Notes: a model not told the origin generated them from the letters alone. A DNA stretch of 64,000 nt from Xylocopa sonorina (GCF_050948175.1 NC_135207.1:6661501-6725500), one strand, 5' to 3'; counted from the first letter of the stretch, positions 23,127-35,770 are shown. Numbers and translations are program-made.

Positions 23127-26100
23127 GACACAACATTCTGAAGATCCTGCCAATCCTTTGTTGCACACTGCGTTTACACGCCGGACAATGTAGGTCTCGC
23201 CAGTTTTCTCACGAACCCTTCGACTGCTTCCTCCCCTTTCCGGCTTGCTCGCGACCTCGATCGCGTCGTCTTCCGTTTCATCACCCGCGTACGGTTACTA
23301 ATCTAAATCCCAGTTCCGTTTCCACTTGGAAACCTGTTGTTGTATTCCATTATCTCGACAAGACAGGAACCGCGTCCGTTACGTTCTTGAACAAATAAAT
23401 TCGGAGACAGAAAAAGGAAATACAAAAGTAATGGAACTCTTACGAAAGGCCGAACGGCGGAACGTTGCATCGGCGATACACCGTGAGCTGGCAGCGGGCG
23501 GAATTCCGCTCCAAGGGAGCGCGCACTCCTGCTAAATTTTTCGCAGGTTCCATCGCGCGCACGTTTTTCCTCGACGCCTACTTGGACTGATTTTTCCCTT
23601 CTTCTTCTTCTTCTGCTTCTTCGTTGTTGTGAAAAGTATAACGGATTAGAGTTTTCATTGTTTCCGTGATAGTGGTCCGCGACGCGAGATGTTTCCTGGA
23701 GAATGGTGCCACCGCCGCGCATCTCTTCGTCAGCGAAGACCTGCCCGTCGGTGACATCGTAGGGGTCCTCGGAGTGTTGGGTGAGCCTGGGCCGCAGGGT
23801 GACATCGAACTCAGACTCCAGGAGCACGACAGCCCCGTAACATTCTCGCCGTACTCGAAGAATCTGACCCTGGTCAGACCCTTGGACAAAGAGGGCATCG
23901 ACGGACCCGCCAGCGTCTACGTGAACGTGATCTGCGAACGAAAACACACTCTCGATCCTGTATGTTCCCGCACGCATATCTCTAGACCTACCACGGTCCT
24001 CCGATACATTCGTTCCCGTTTCTTGTAGGGCTTCGTGATACCGGTCAATATTCGCGTGACTGACGCCAATGATAATGCACCTCAGTTTGTGAACGCGCCT
24101 TACGTTCTGAATATCTCCGAGGTGAGATTTGAATGAAACAAATTATTTCATCGTTCTTCCCAAGTTTATTCACTTCGGAATAAATTATGCTAATTAGGTA
24201 ACGGTTGTTGGCACAAGGGTTCTTCAAGGAGTAAGAGCCGTGGACGCAGACCAACCGGGTCCTTATTCTACTGTACAATACGCCGTCTTGCCCGGACCAC
24301 ATTCGGTAACGAATTTTCTCTTCCCTTCTACCGTGTCCTATACTTTTCTTTCCACGCGATACGTCTGTTTAGGACTACTTTGTCTTCGTCAATGCTTTAG
24401 AGGGTACACTGGTTCTAAGGAAACCACTCGATTACGAAACGCTCGCCAATTTTTCGATCGACATCCGCGCACAAGTGAGTCCATCCATTTGGATAGACCA
24501 ACAACTGCGACACCTGTGCGTTAAATGTCCATCTTTTTTAAATCCGTAGGATCAAGGAAATCCGCCAAAGTCATCGACCACAACCCTCTACGTAAACGTC
24601 ATCGACGCGGACGATCAAAATCCTGCCTTCCAAACCGATCAGTACAAAATCGTTATTCCACGAAATATTACCAAGGTTTCAATATTACTCGCTTTAATTA
24701 CTTTGATACTCTTTGAAAAATAATATTTACCAACCGAGCACTATATGCATCGTTTACTTTCACAGAGAAGGATACTAAAGCTCGACCCAGCTCCAATAAA
24801 AGCTGTAGACCAGGATGTAGGGATCGATGCTCCAGTCGTGTACACGATACAAGGAGGAATCCTTCCTTTTCTCACTCTCAATCCGGAAACAGCCGAGGTG
24901 GCTATAACTCGAACGCTATACGAGCATGAACTCTTGTCTCCAGCGACAATTGTCGTTAAGGTGAACAAAGAAACATTCTCTTCTATTATCGATTAATCGT
25001 TCTACCACGTATAATCTCGTTCGTTACATTGGGGGGATTTACAGGCTACGCAGATCGATAATCCAGATAAATATGCTCTTTCCACCATAGTTGTCTCGCG
25101 GGAAAGTGACTGGACCGTGGAACCTACCGCTGGTACTTTTCAAACATTTCTTTCGATTACTTTAATTTTCCTTCAATTCCGATTATTTTAATTAAATTAC
25201 ACAAACTAGGCGGAAGACTGCCGGTAAGATTTATACGAAGGGACCATCGAACTACCATTCCAGAGAATACTCCGCCAGGAAGCGTTTTGCTGACCGCAGC
25301 AGTGAACAAAGTAGATTCTGTAAGTTCTGTAGCCAGACACGACGATTTTGCATCATCATTGGCAAATGGGAACCATAATATTTATCTGACTTTAGAATTT
25401 GAGGTTCTGGCTCGTGGGAGCGATCGAAGATCTGGAGAGATTCTCCATCACCAATTCCGGCGAACTAATTTTAAAAGGCACATTAGATTACGAAAGAAGG
25501 GTGCAGCACAGTTTTTTGGTTCGCGTTACTGACGGTCATCATGTACGTTCTTTCAAAAATTCCATAGAAATAACAATCTCGTATGCGATTGAGAAAGGTG
25601 AATTTTAACCGATATTAAATTTACCATCTTTGTGTACTTCTCAAAAAAAAAACCGATAAAATTTCAAAATCACTTATTCGAAACAGAAAATATACGAATT
25701 TATTTCCGTATTATATTTCCTTTGTCTCGAGAAACAAGTACATAAATTTCGGTAAGATGGACTTGTCCCACCAGCTGAAAACGATTGCAAATATTTCAAT
25801 GTACTTACGTAGAACGACACGTCACGCGTGAATGTCTCCGTCGAGGATGTAAATGAATGGGAACCTCGATTTCGTCATCCCAGATACGAATTTCACGCTG
25901 CAACCTTGAGAGAAGGATCCATTGTCGGTGAGCGAGTACATGCGATCGATCAACGTTCGACGTTAAAAAAAGGAAAAAAAAAAAAAAAAAAAAATCATAA
26001 TTTTTCAGGAAAACTGGAAGCTGCTGATGGCGACAGAGATGACAGAATTAGTTTATCCCTGAGAGGTCCAGATGCGAGGTGCGATCAAGAATTAATAATA

Positions 26101-27303
26101 TTATTTAGCTACGATAGCTACTGGAACGATCAACTCGAACGGAATGAAATTAAATATATTTGATTACCGCAGGTCTTTCGAGATTCGTGAGAGTGGAGAA
26201 TTGATTCTCAGATCAGCAGCGACAATCAACGGCTCCTTGGCCAGACTGGTGGCTGTAGCCTCTGATTCTGGTCGTCCTCCTAGGTTCGTAAACTAAATTA
26301 ACTGGCAGTTTAATCATTTCAATTAATCCAACTGTTTCTCTTGTTGTTTAAAGGTCTAGCATGATTCCAGTAATCGTGCACGTACCGAATAGTGGCTCCT
26401 TACCGATCGCAGCACGGGCTGCGCCTGCTTGGTTGGGCAGCAGTGTACTGCTGGTTGCCGTCTTTGCCGCCGTGTTGGGTCTCCTCGGGGTTATAATACT
26501 TGTTTTAATTTTGTATATATATAAGAAGTGAGTAAACCTTAAAGTTACCTTATTATTTCTCTCCGCCAACTGAATTATTATAATAATCGTCTTCCAGTAA
26601 AAGACCAAAGACCAGTGGCTCGGTGAGCTCGGTGGGGACTGGTTACCGTGAAAAATCACCGGTTCCATCCGCTTTGAGCCCAACTCCTCAAGTGCTCGGA
26701 GCGAACATGTTACACGACGCTCTAGAGATACCTCGGAGGGGCAATCGAATCGACGGTGCCCACAGTGTCGACGAGAACGACGTACAGGCTGAGACTGCTG
26801 GAGACGATCCAGAGGACGATCGTCGCGTTGAACGAGACGATCGGAATAATGCCGAATCCCGACAAGTGAACAACGATCTCCGAAACGATGACCTCCACAA
26901 TCCTGTATTCGCCGCGAGAAACTACAATCCTGCTATTAAAAGTAGTAGTAACCTTAAATGCCAACTGTACTCTTCTCTTCTCTGCTCTTCTAATTATTTC
27001 AATTTCATTCAGGTATTACGTCAGCAAGACAGCTGCCTCTTTACGCGAGACACAAAGTGGCACCAGCGCCGAATCCTCCAGGCTTATCAGCGACCTCTAA
27101 CATACCCAACATTGGCGATCTCGTTCAGAACATGAACGATTTGAGCTCGAAGACTAATCTAAACTGCGAATCCTCCAATTATTCCGTCGACCTTCCGGAT
27201 TCTTTGCTACCCGCGTGGCCCGCTTCTTCCCTTTCGCAGAGAGTTAAGAAGTTATCTTGGGGGGACGACGACGGCGACAACGACGACGACGACGATGATG
27301 ACA

Positions 27304-27335
<32 letters not shown>

Positions 27336-27518
27336 AGGGTACCTAAACAAACAATTTATTTAAAACGGCACTTACTCAGAAATATTGTGTTTATTTTATT
27401 ATTATTTGTTATTTGTGTTATTTCGCAGACAGTCGATAGCGTCCAAGTGACAGCGGAAACCAGATCCAAGACGAACCAGGTGGGGAACGAACGACTTAAT
27501 CTCACCGTCTACTTTTAA
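23123..27518 (+). CDS. Single-pass cadherin with about five ectodomains
   Basis: Calcium-dependent adhesion receptor of about 850 residues. Exons: 23123-23189, 23673-23959, 24029-24121, 24198-24305, 24373-24474, 24550-24675, 24766-24960, 25045-25132, 25210-25319, 25396-25542, 25813-25927, 26009-26078, 26173-26283, 26354-26527, 26598-26941, 27013-27338, 27429-27518. The start exon is a signal peptide (MRHNILKILPILCCTLRLHA). Ectodomain repeats carry Ca2+-site motifs VTDANDNAPQF, AVDADQPGP, VIDADDQNPAF, AVDQD and VEDVNEWEPRF. A hydrophobic segment (LLVAVFAAVLGLLGVIILVL) in exon 14 leads to a cytoplasmic tail of about 250 residues with no obvious catenin-binding region. The tail is acidic and ends in a poly-Asp tract and a short last exon. 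This is not a classical cadherin. Insect Cad89D-like or another orphan cadherin is likely, with PCDH15/Cad99C less so, and I cannot settle which. Confidence 0.82.
27266..27336 (+). repeat. GAC/GAT tract coding poly-aspartate in the cadherin tail
   Basis: An imperfect trinucleotide tract in frame in exon 16. It gives about 22 Asp residues interrupted by Gly and Asn, and ends at the exon donor. Confidence 0.85.
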
Positions 27519-27593
27519 TACCATGCTTAACGAAAGACTGACGATCCAACCTTCTATCGAACAGTTCATTTAACGATAGACTACTACCGGCAG

Positions 27594-27594
<1 letters not shown>

Positions 27595-27629
<35 letters not shown>
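27595..27629. repeat. (TAA)n microsatellite
   Basis: About 11 TAA units, 80 bases past the cadherin stop, so probably inside its 3'UTR. Confidence 0.85.
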
Positions 27630-27921
27630 CGTAATGCATCATTGCCAAATGAAAAGATTTAGGAAACAATTTACTTGATAATGTACATACAGAATGTATA
27701 GCAAACTGTGCTAATTTAGTTGTAGACGCTCCGCATTAACAAACAGTGCGAGCCCGTTCTTCGTTTATAATTGTTCCATTAAATACCTGGAAAAACGAAC
27801 AGATTAGTATATTTTAATATCTGTTACTTATCTATAAATTCTTTAAATACAATTTCATTAATCCCTCTGAATATCTTTCTCCCTTTCACAGTATCTTCGT
27901 TAATTCTTTACATAACAGTTA

Positions 27922-28850
27922 CTTTCATCATACTTCTATGTTCCTGTTAACACTCGGCAAAGTAACAGGAGTAACCTGAATATAAACTAGAGTTAGTAAA
28001 CTGTAATTGTCTCTATCCTTGTTCCACAATCGACGGTCCTTGTCTAATACCTCCATAGTCGTTCTATATTCCTGTTAACATTGGGCAAAGTAGCAGGAGT
28101 AACCCGAACATAAAACAGAGTTAGTAAACTATAATTGTCTCTATCCTTGTTCCACAATCGACTGGTCCTTGTCTAATACCTCCATAGTCGTTCTATATTC
28201 CTATTAACACTCGGCAAAGTAGCAGGAGTATGCTGAACATAAAACAGAGTTAGTAACTTCTACGTGTTTCTATCCTTGTTCCACAATCGACGGTCCTTTT
28301 CTAATACCTCCATAGTCGTTCTATATTCCTGTTAACATTCGGCAAAGTAGCAGGAGTATGCTGAACATAAAACAGAGTTAGTAATCTGTACGTGTTTCTA
28401 TCCTTGTTCCACAATCGACGATCCTTTTCTAATACCTTCATAGTCATTCTATATTCCTGTTAACATTCGAGCAAAGTAGCAGGAGTAAGCTGAACATAAA
28501 ACAGAGTTAGTAAACTGTAATTGTCTCTATCTTTGTTCCACAATCACCGGTCCTTGTCTAATACCTCCATAGTCGTTCTATATTCCTATTAACATTCGGC
28601 AAAGTAGCAGGAGTATGCTGAACATAAAACAGAGTTAGTAATCTCTACGTGTTTCTATCCTAGTTCCACAATCGACGGTCCTTTTCTAATACCTCCATAG
28701 TCGTTCTATATTCCTGTTAACATCGGGCAAAGTAGCAGGAGTAACCTGAACATAAAACAGAGTTAGTAAACTGTAATTGTCTCTATCCTTGTTCCACAAT
28801 CGCTGGTCCTTGTCTAATACCTCCATAGTCGTTCTATATTCCTGTTATTG
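27922..28850. repeat. 128-base tandem array, about 7 copies
   Basis: The marker CTCCATAGTC (or a one-base variant) recurs at 28051, 28180, 28308, 28436, 28565, 28693 and 28821, giving spacings of 128-129 bases. A diverged first copy begins near 27922 and the last breaks off near 28850. Copies differ by scattered substitutions and single-base indels, with no unique spacers. No open frame spans a unit. No canonical AATAAA lies between the cadherin stop and about 29087, so the array may be transcribed in the cadherin 3'UTR. Confidence 0.9.
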
Positions 28851-29678
28851 GCAGACGAAATATAACAAGAACTTATACCGCGGGCGATACACAGAATTCT
28901 ATTATTATACAGTGGATGTACTCGGTAAAATAGTTTATTAATTTTCGATTGTATTCATTAATTAATTCGATGATAAAGATATTTAGTAGTTACTTAGATA
29001 ATAATTAATATTAGGTATGAACTATATATGAGCTAAATTAAAACACATAGTTCCAGTGAATAAATTTAAAGGTAGAACAAATTCTGAATAAAATAAGTAA
29101 GTTAAAGTATAATAATGGAAGGGGAATGGTTGGGAAAAATTGGTAAATTTGCTAGGAGGTCACCAGGAAAAGCCATAACGAATCCAACAAAGAATGTGAC
29201 TCGTCTTTTAAAGCGGAAGAGAGAAAGTGTCCCGGGGAACGAACGGTACGGGAACTTAATCGGTGGCTCACGATAGTCTTCCGTGAACCATGAACGGAAA
29301 GAGATGAAACGACGATAGTGGAACGACCAAGTGGAATGATAATAACTGAGAGGACTTGCTTAGTTTACGAATATTACGTAAGTACATTTCCCTCGTTGGT
29401 CTACTTTCTGAATACTAGTTGATAATAATTAAAGTTAACTTAAATCTATAATGTTTTGAATATATATATATATATATATAGTAAGATAAAAAGGTATTGA
29501 TAGAATTTCGATAGAATACTCGAAAAGAAATTAGTAGAGCATGTAAAACGAGTGCATCCGGCAAATGAAAGATTTGCATGACACACCAATCGCCCCGGTC
29601 GTTAAAACTTTCTCAAGGAAAGTTGGAGATCGCTAGCTGGCTCCATGGTCGAAATAAAAAGATACTTTCAGGTTTACC
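28851..29678. other. Spacer upstream of the C-type lectin
   Basis: AT-rich, with an AATAAA near 29087 that may end the cadherin transcript, a (TA)n run at 29459-29480, and a short basic open frame at 29115-29275 (start MEGEWLGKIGKFARR) without splice or family support. Confidence 0.4.
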
Positions 29679-30973
29679 ATGAGGCGTAAAGTATCTCGAC
29701 GTGTGTCCTGTTTGTTGGTCTTCCAGTTATGCGTTTACATGGGAATGTCGGGTATGCAGAAGCCGTGCGCGTTAATTCTCTTTCGTTTCTACGATAAGAA
29801 CCGTGCTTTGACAAGTATACTACAAGTGTACTGATCGTGTCCTTTGCAGATGAATCGAGTTCAGTGCCCAGATCAGACACGAATTTGCGTAATGTTTCGA
29901 CGATCGAGACGCGAGGACCGTGGACCGAAATTTTGGAGGACTGGATCGTTTCTGATTCGAAACTAGCAAGGACATCGAAAGTGATGAAACTGGGTGACAA
30001 GAGCCTGACCGTTTCGAGCAAGATATCGTCGCCAAGTAAACGAGAAGTGACGGAAACTGATCTCTATCTACTTGGTACTATTCCTAGTTTTACTAGAGTA
30101 ATCAGCCCAACTTTTATTTCATTTCTGGATGATTCAATCTACGGTGAACTTTGTGCCGCTCTAGAACAAACTCAATTACTATATATAATATTATCTATCG
30201 AATGAAACAATTGAGTGTATATATAGTATAGTATTAATAATTGTATATAGTAATTAATATACCACTCACAGGAGCGATAGAGAAGCTCGTGTACAGAGTG
30301 GACTTCCTCGAGAATCGACTCAGACGAGCAGAGGAACTCCTGTATTATGTAATCTCCGGGAACGTTGATAAAAAGGGTAAGTCCCAAGCGATCCACTATC
30401 AGTCCACTTCAGTTTGCATAAATATAATGTTTCTGTTACGTCGATCAGAACCATGTCCCTCGAATTACACGAAAATTGGTCGGAATTGCTACCACTTCAG
30501 CAATCGCGACTTCGATTGGAAGTCATCAGCCAGCCTCTGTCGAGGGATGGGCGGTCACCTCCTGGAATTCGACACAGACGACGAGAAACGCGAGGTATTC
30601 GCCAGTTTGCAAACGAATTCTAAGCTGAAAGGTAAAACCTTTTGGACAGGAGGACTGAATCCGGGTCTCCTTTGGATCTGGGCGAGCAGCGCGAAACCAA
30701 TTTACCAAAACACTAAGCAAACTGTCCCTGGTGATGGCAGGTAAACTATTCTTTTTCATCGGTGTCAAATAGTACAACATGTTTTTAATCTAATTAAATG
30801 GCTATATTTTTAGGTGTTTAAAATTATCGTACAACTCGACGTCCAGATTGTACTCTTACCAAAGCGACGATTGCGGCGCAAGGCATAAATACGCTTGTAA
30901 ATTAACGGTAGACGACGAATCATCGAATAAAATTGAGAAAACAGCGAGAATGCTACTACATGAAAAGCATTAA
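29679..30973 (+). CDS. Secreted C-type lectin domain protein
   Basis: Predicted secreted protein of 271 residues. Exons: 29679-29751, 29850-30035, 30272-30376, 30449-30740, 30814-30973. The signal peptide is in exon 1 (VSCLLVFQLCVYMGMSG). Exon 3 gives a short heptad-like coiled coil (AIEKLVYRVDFLENRLRRAE) that could make oligomers. The lectin domain fills exons 4-5 from about residue 124: CPSNYTKIGRNCYHFS, SASLCRGMGGHLLEF, then DDCGARHKYACKL. The cysteines of a long-form CTLD are present, but no EPN or QPD sugar-binding triplet and no WND motif are seen. Calcium-dependent sugar binding is therefore doubtful, and a protein or non-canonical ligand is possible. Insect members of this type act in haemolymph recognition or in matrix. 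The specific orthologue is unknown. Confidence 0.85.
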
Positions 30974-31326
30974 TATTTCGTATCGTTATAGTTTTCTTTT
31001 TTTTTTATAAATTTAAAACTAAAGTCTTTCGAAAAAACCTTCGAAACATATAAAAGTACTACTAGCTACGCTATTGTTTCAAGAGCAAATAATAATAACA
31101 CTAATAGTAGTGTGGTAGACAAATGAAACGAAATTCGTTCAAATTTCAAGTACATTCATTTCTAATACAAAGTATATATAATGCAACTGTATAATACCGT
31201 GTAAAATACTTTCTACTAATATTATTATAATATAAAACTAATTAAAAATAATACTGGTGTCACTAAAATTATATAATTTAGTAGTGCCCATCAATGGAAA
31301 TCACTGTGTTGAACAGAAAATAGAGC

Positions 31327-31332
31327 AATAAA
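31327..31332 (+). terminator. Candidate poly(A) signal of the lectin gene
   Basis: AATAAA, about 354 bases past the lectin stop and about 200 bases before the end of the convergent nicotinamidase gene. Confidence 0.4.
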
Positions 31333-31528
31333 TATATGTTTCTTTCTTGTTTGTTTGTTACGCGTAATTATTGAAACTTTCTAATGTATATACGTGGTGG
31401 GATCCTTATGAAGCTCGTTATGGACTAGTGTAGTGATAAGTACACATTGCACTCTCTATGTAGCGGAACGTATGCTTCCCCTGGTAATACTTTGATAGAA
31501 TAACTATAACTACTGAACTATATTTAAA

Positions 31529-31942
31529 TCATGGAACACCGGCATTCGAGGTTAATCCCTTCGCATACTGGTGTGCCATGATAAGGCTTCGCTTCCCGTA
31601 ATTGACAAACGCGAGTACATCGTCGCTGTTAGTAATCAGGCCTCCGTTCTCGTCTATTAGCTTTTTAGTATCCTCGGTATTATTTGCATCAACGCCACGG
31701 CAACAATCATCGATCACAGCCAATGCGTATCCCAATCGAAGCCCGTCCATGCACGTGGCCTTCACGCAAACGTCGTACGCGAGGCCGCACACGTAGACGT
31801 GAGTCACCGCCGACTTTCGTAGGATATTTTGCAACTCGGTCTTCGCTTTCGAGTTATTATCGAAGAACACGGAATAAGCATCGATCTCCGGGTTCTGACC
31901 CTTACGTACCTAAAACTTTCTATTTAGTCCTCTTTCCTTTCC

Positions 31943-31985
<43 letters not shown>

Positions 31986-33124
31986 TCGCTTCGATTTCGT
32001 TTGCTTACCTGTTCGGAGTCCAGTGCAACGATCAGATCTTTATGTAATGCAGCTCCCCACGAGTTCATCACGCAATGCTTGGGCCAAAGAATTTGCTCGA
32101 CGCAAGGATCCGCAAACATCACTTTGTCGAAGAGCTTGGCATTTTCTTTCGTCACCTACTCAAAATTCATACAAATGATATCATAGAAATGATATATATC
32201 TTGTAGGTAAATTACCTTTGATTCAGGATGCAATTCCCTTAAATGCAGATTTTCGTAAAAGCTTATGTGATTTTCCGGATGCCAATCTAACGAGTAAATA
32301 ATTTTGTCGAAACATCCGTTCTCCACTAGACAATTTATCGGCTCCACTACGTCAGTTCCGTCCTGCTTGTACTCACATTCACGAAGAGATAAAGAGCCAT
32401 CAATAAAATCGTTTTGTACATCCACGATCAACAAAGCGCTTACAGGCTTGTAGATCACTCGTGCCCACGCGCAAAATCTGTAAATTAAAAAAAGGATGAA
32501 CAAAAGTAACCGGAAAATAACAAAAGACTATCGAATCTTAATGACCTTTTAAACTTAATTTATGCTAACGTAATCAGACTATTAACTCGTCTATAGAACT
32601 CGTTCATCGGTAGTTTGTAATATATTGTACGTATAATTATACATTGGAAATATCGAAAAAGTTATATATTTTTAAATAATCCTCATCGAGTATCGAATGA
32701 AAACCCATGAAATTAAAGTTCTGAAACATCCATTACCACAAATCATTACAGTTTTAAATCGACCAACAAATCGTAACGTATTATAATTATACTAGATAGA
32801 AAGTTTTACATCCATGTCCGTTCACGCGGGTTTAATTCAATTATAGCGTGATTCACGTTGTGATAACATAAATAATACTTACATTTTATATTCTTTCTCC
32901 TTCAATAGACCGTCTTTATCTGCATCGAATAATCGAAAAATCTCACAAATCCTCCACTTATGTTGCTCGATTTCACCCGGCGTAAAAAGTTTATCACAGA
33001 TTGAACAAAAGTTTTCATAATTCAAACTACCGTTCAGTTCTAGAAAGTCAAACTGAGCTAAGAATTCCCCAACGGTTCCATCTTTGTCTCCGCAAATCGA
33101 TGATTTACTTGAACTTGATTCCAT
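31529..33124 (-). CDS. Naam: Nicotinamidase with N-terminal EF-hand region
   Basis: Deamidates nicotinamide to nicotinic acid, the first step of the invertebrate NAD salvage route, and also lowers nicotinamide, an inhibitor of sirtuins. Four exons: 33124-32883, 32477-32216, 32155-32009, 31909-31529, giving 343 residues. Exon 1 carries an EF-hand loop (LFDADKDGLLKEKEYK), matching the fused architecture of Drosophila Naam. The isochorismatase-like fold follows, with the catalytic Asp and metal Asp/His in ALLIVDVQNDF and DWHPENH, then WPKHCV. The nucleophilic Cys is in VYVCGLAYDVCVKATCMDG. All catalytic elements are intact. The gene sits tail to tail with the lectin and in tandem behind HDDC2. 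Confidence 0.93.
31950..31982. repeat. (CT)n microsatellite in a nicotinamidase intron
   Basis: About 16 CT units in the last intron (31910-32008). On the coding strand it is a purine (GA)n run. Confidence 0.9.
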
Positions 33125-34072
33125 GTTATCAATCGTCCACGAACTCTCCTTAAACTTCCTAACGAGTATTTCCGTTTACTTAACAACTCGTTACCCACCT
33201 TAATTCTACTTATTTGATAAGGTTAGCTTTTTTTTTTGAACGTACCCCCCTCCCCTCCCCGCTTGCCCACCAAGCGTAACGCGCGATCGATCGATTGCCA
33301 TCGACGGACACAGGTTTTATAAAAAATCACGGATATCTATACACTTCCTTATCTTTACCTTTTTAACACTTCCTACACGTTTCTTTCCTTCTTTCTTTCC
33401 TTTTATTTTTCACATTTTTTTCCTTACCCCCCTCCCCTTCACGTTTGGGGTACTGTTTCTGCTACTTGTTTAATTACATAAATTACTGTTTAAGTAATAA
33501 CAAAGGTGTGTAGCAATGTTTCTTTTAGATACGTTCTCTGAAGATTATTTTCATGAAAAATAAAATAATCTTAATATATAAAAAATTACGCATTTATTTT
33601 TATAAATAAGTAATAACCAAAATTAATTTGGTACAATTAAATATAACTGAAAACTTAAATTGTAGAACGCAACAAATAAACATTTAGTATTTATCAACGA
33701 AAAATAAACCCACCTATTAGCTGTACTCTTTACTCTGTTATTTTACAGCTTCGTATCCTGATAAGAAATTAAAATGAATCGAATATTTGGTACTAAATTT
33801 TAAACAAACATTCTTATATAAATGTTGACAGAAAATAAAAGTATAATGTTTCCTTAACTTTCGTAAACGTATCGTTCTAATGGTACGTAAATCAAGAATT
33901 AATCAACACTTTCAATAATCCTAATGTTCTGCAAGTATTGGGATCATCATAAAATTGTGTGCCATTCGCAAGCCTGAATGAAAAAAGGCACAGCTTAGAA
34001 CCAAAAGTCTCATATATAGTAATCGTATAAAACAGAGTTATAAAATTTCGGACATTTTTACTACTACTCATT
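33125..34072 (-). other. Spacer between HDDC2 and nicotinamidase, with an exon-like segment
   Basis: Contains the nicotinamidase 5' flank, with pyrimidine-rich runs near 33225-33440, and the likely HDDC2 3'UTR. At 33973-33892 on the minus strand an exon-like block follows a TTCATTCAG acceptor and is open in two frames to stops. It may be an alternative last exon or UTR exon of HDDC2. Weak evidence. Confidence 0.35.
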
Positions 34073-35082
34073 TTAATTGTCACTAGTTGAATTACAACAT
34101 AGCGCTTGTCTTGTAGCAGTAATTTCAGATGCTAGTTCCTTGATAAAAGGGTGTGCAATTTTTGCAGTAGATTCAACAAAGAATTCTTCCAGTTTCCCAG
34201 GAACATTATCCCTCTTTTCATACTCGTACGCTTGCATAATTAAATCCAGTCTGTCCAGATCCTTAACATATTTCGCTTCCGGGGATTCTTGTCTCTCGTA
34301 TTCCTGTAAGCGAAAAGAATTTAATTTCGAACCGCTTATGTTCCGTTCTGCGCACGAGATAAGGCTGGAAAATATTATTTTCAGCGTTTGGTTCTAACTT
34401 TTTGCTCGTACATGTAATAGACACGTTTAGTTTTCTTACACGAAACATTTCTAATATCATAGGCCCTCTATCCCCGAGGAGTTTACAGATCTCCTCCATA
34501 GCTTTGTCTTCCCGTTTGTGTTTTTCGTCAGGTGGGATACCACAGTGGGGCGTTATGTCCCCCACGATACATTCGGCTAAATCGTGAATTAAAGTCATCT
34601 GCATGATTCTAGCGACAAAGAAAATTGATAAATAAAAAACTTTGCCGGACATGATTGTCAGACGATACGATGTTGACAATATCCGGATAAATAATACCAT
34701 TTCATACTTGACTTTATCTAAATTCTCTTTGCTATCCACCAGGAAAGAAAGTATGGCCATCCTGTACATGTGACCCGCAATTGTTTCTGGGTCAGGAACA
34801 TCCATAAGAACCCATCCTGTTCTTTTCATGTGCTACAATCAAAAGTATAATATAATATGAAACTAATCGAAATCTATTCATCCAAATAAGCCAATTATCC
34901 TTCTAGAAAGATACACGACGCTATACATTAGGGATCATAAAGACTGCACGAATACAAACACTTGACGACAATTGTATATTAAATAGATTCCCGTTCGATC
35001 GAGCGATATAATCATCAGTTTCTGATTTTACCTTTAATCGGCCGACCAGCTCCATGAATTCTTGCAACTTCTTTATGTCCAT
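34073..35082 (-). CDS. Hddc2: HD domain-containing protein 2 (5'-deoxynucleotidase HDDC2/YfbR-like)
   Basis: Metal-dependent phosphohydrolase thought to dephosphorylate deoxynucleoside 5'-monophosphates. Exons: 35082-35032, 34832-34708, 34608-34440, 34303-34073, giving 191 residues. The HD signature is complete: GHMYRMA supplies the first His, LIHDLAECIVGD the His-Asp pair, and EDKAMEEI and DRLDLIMQAYEYE the downstream residues. Length and order match animal HDDC2 from end to end. The start MDIKKLQEFMELVGRLK is a 51-base exon. The gene is head to head with V-ATPase A across about 1.5 kb. Confidence 0.93.
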
Positions 35083-35287
35083 AGTCGTTTTCCCTTTAAA
35101 TTGATTCGATTTCTGTGTAAAACAATTCCACTTAATTAAAAGCAGAGATTCTAACCTATTTTATTAATAAGTAAAGTCGATTTTACTGACGTTTATTAAA
35201 CAGTAATCAACTATCCACAAACACCAGATGCGTATAAAACAGTCGTACTCGTACGCACAAACCACAGCTTCGATACTGTGCGAGTAT

Positions 35288-35295
<8 letters not shown>

Positions 35296-35358
<63 letters not shown>
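35296..35358. repeat. (TG)n microsatellite
   Basis: About 31 perfect TG units in the HDDC2/V-ATPase spacer. It creates His/Thr or Val/Cys repeats in translated frames that are not genes. Confidence 0.95.
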
Positions 35359-35363
<5 letters not shown>

Positions 35364-35770
35364 CACGTACGCTCAATGAACGCAAACGTGTTACTTGGAT
35401 TACGTAACTGCACCAAGCGAATGCGTTTACAAATCGCGAATTCCATAGGTCCGACGAGACGTAGATTTGGATTTAAATTGATTGATTATGAAATTTATTA
35501 TTTTAATAAAAAAGAAAGAAAAAGAAAAAATTTACCTTGCTTGCCTTGGCGATTTCTAATTTTTCTTAGCTTTAATTTTTCTTAACTTTAATCGGCAAAA
35601 GTATTATACTATATGTACATATTTGTAACTAACCTAGCCTAAACTAACCGTATAGTATTTATAAATGAAACAACATTTTATTTATAAATGAAAATATTTC
35701 GCTTTCGTGCGAACCAGCCTTTAATTAGAAAAAAAAAAAAGGCGAGGCTGATTGAAAACTTGCACATCGT

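Noticed and set aside
27922..28850. CRISPR-like array
   Set aside because: Whole 128-base units repeat without unique spacers, in a eukaryotic intergenic region. It is a tandem satellite.
29115..29275. 53-codon basic open frame (MEGEWLGKIGKFARR)
   Set aside because: Too short, with no splice or family support, in AT-rich spacer. Expected by chance.
35164..35446. His/Thr-rich and Val/Cys-rich open frames
   Set aside because: Created by the (TG)n microsatellite.
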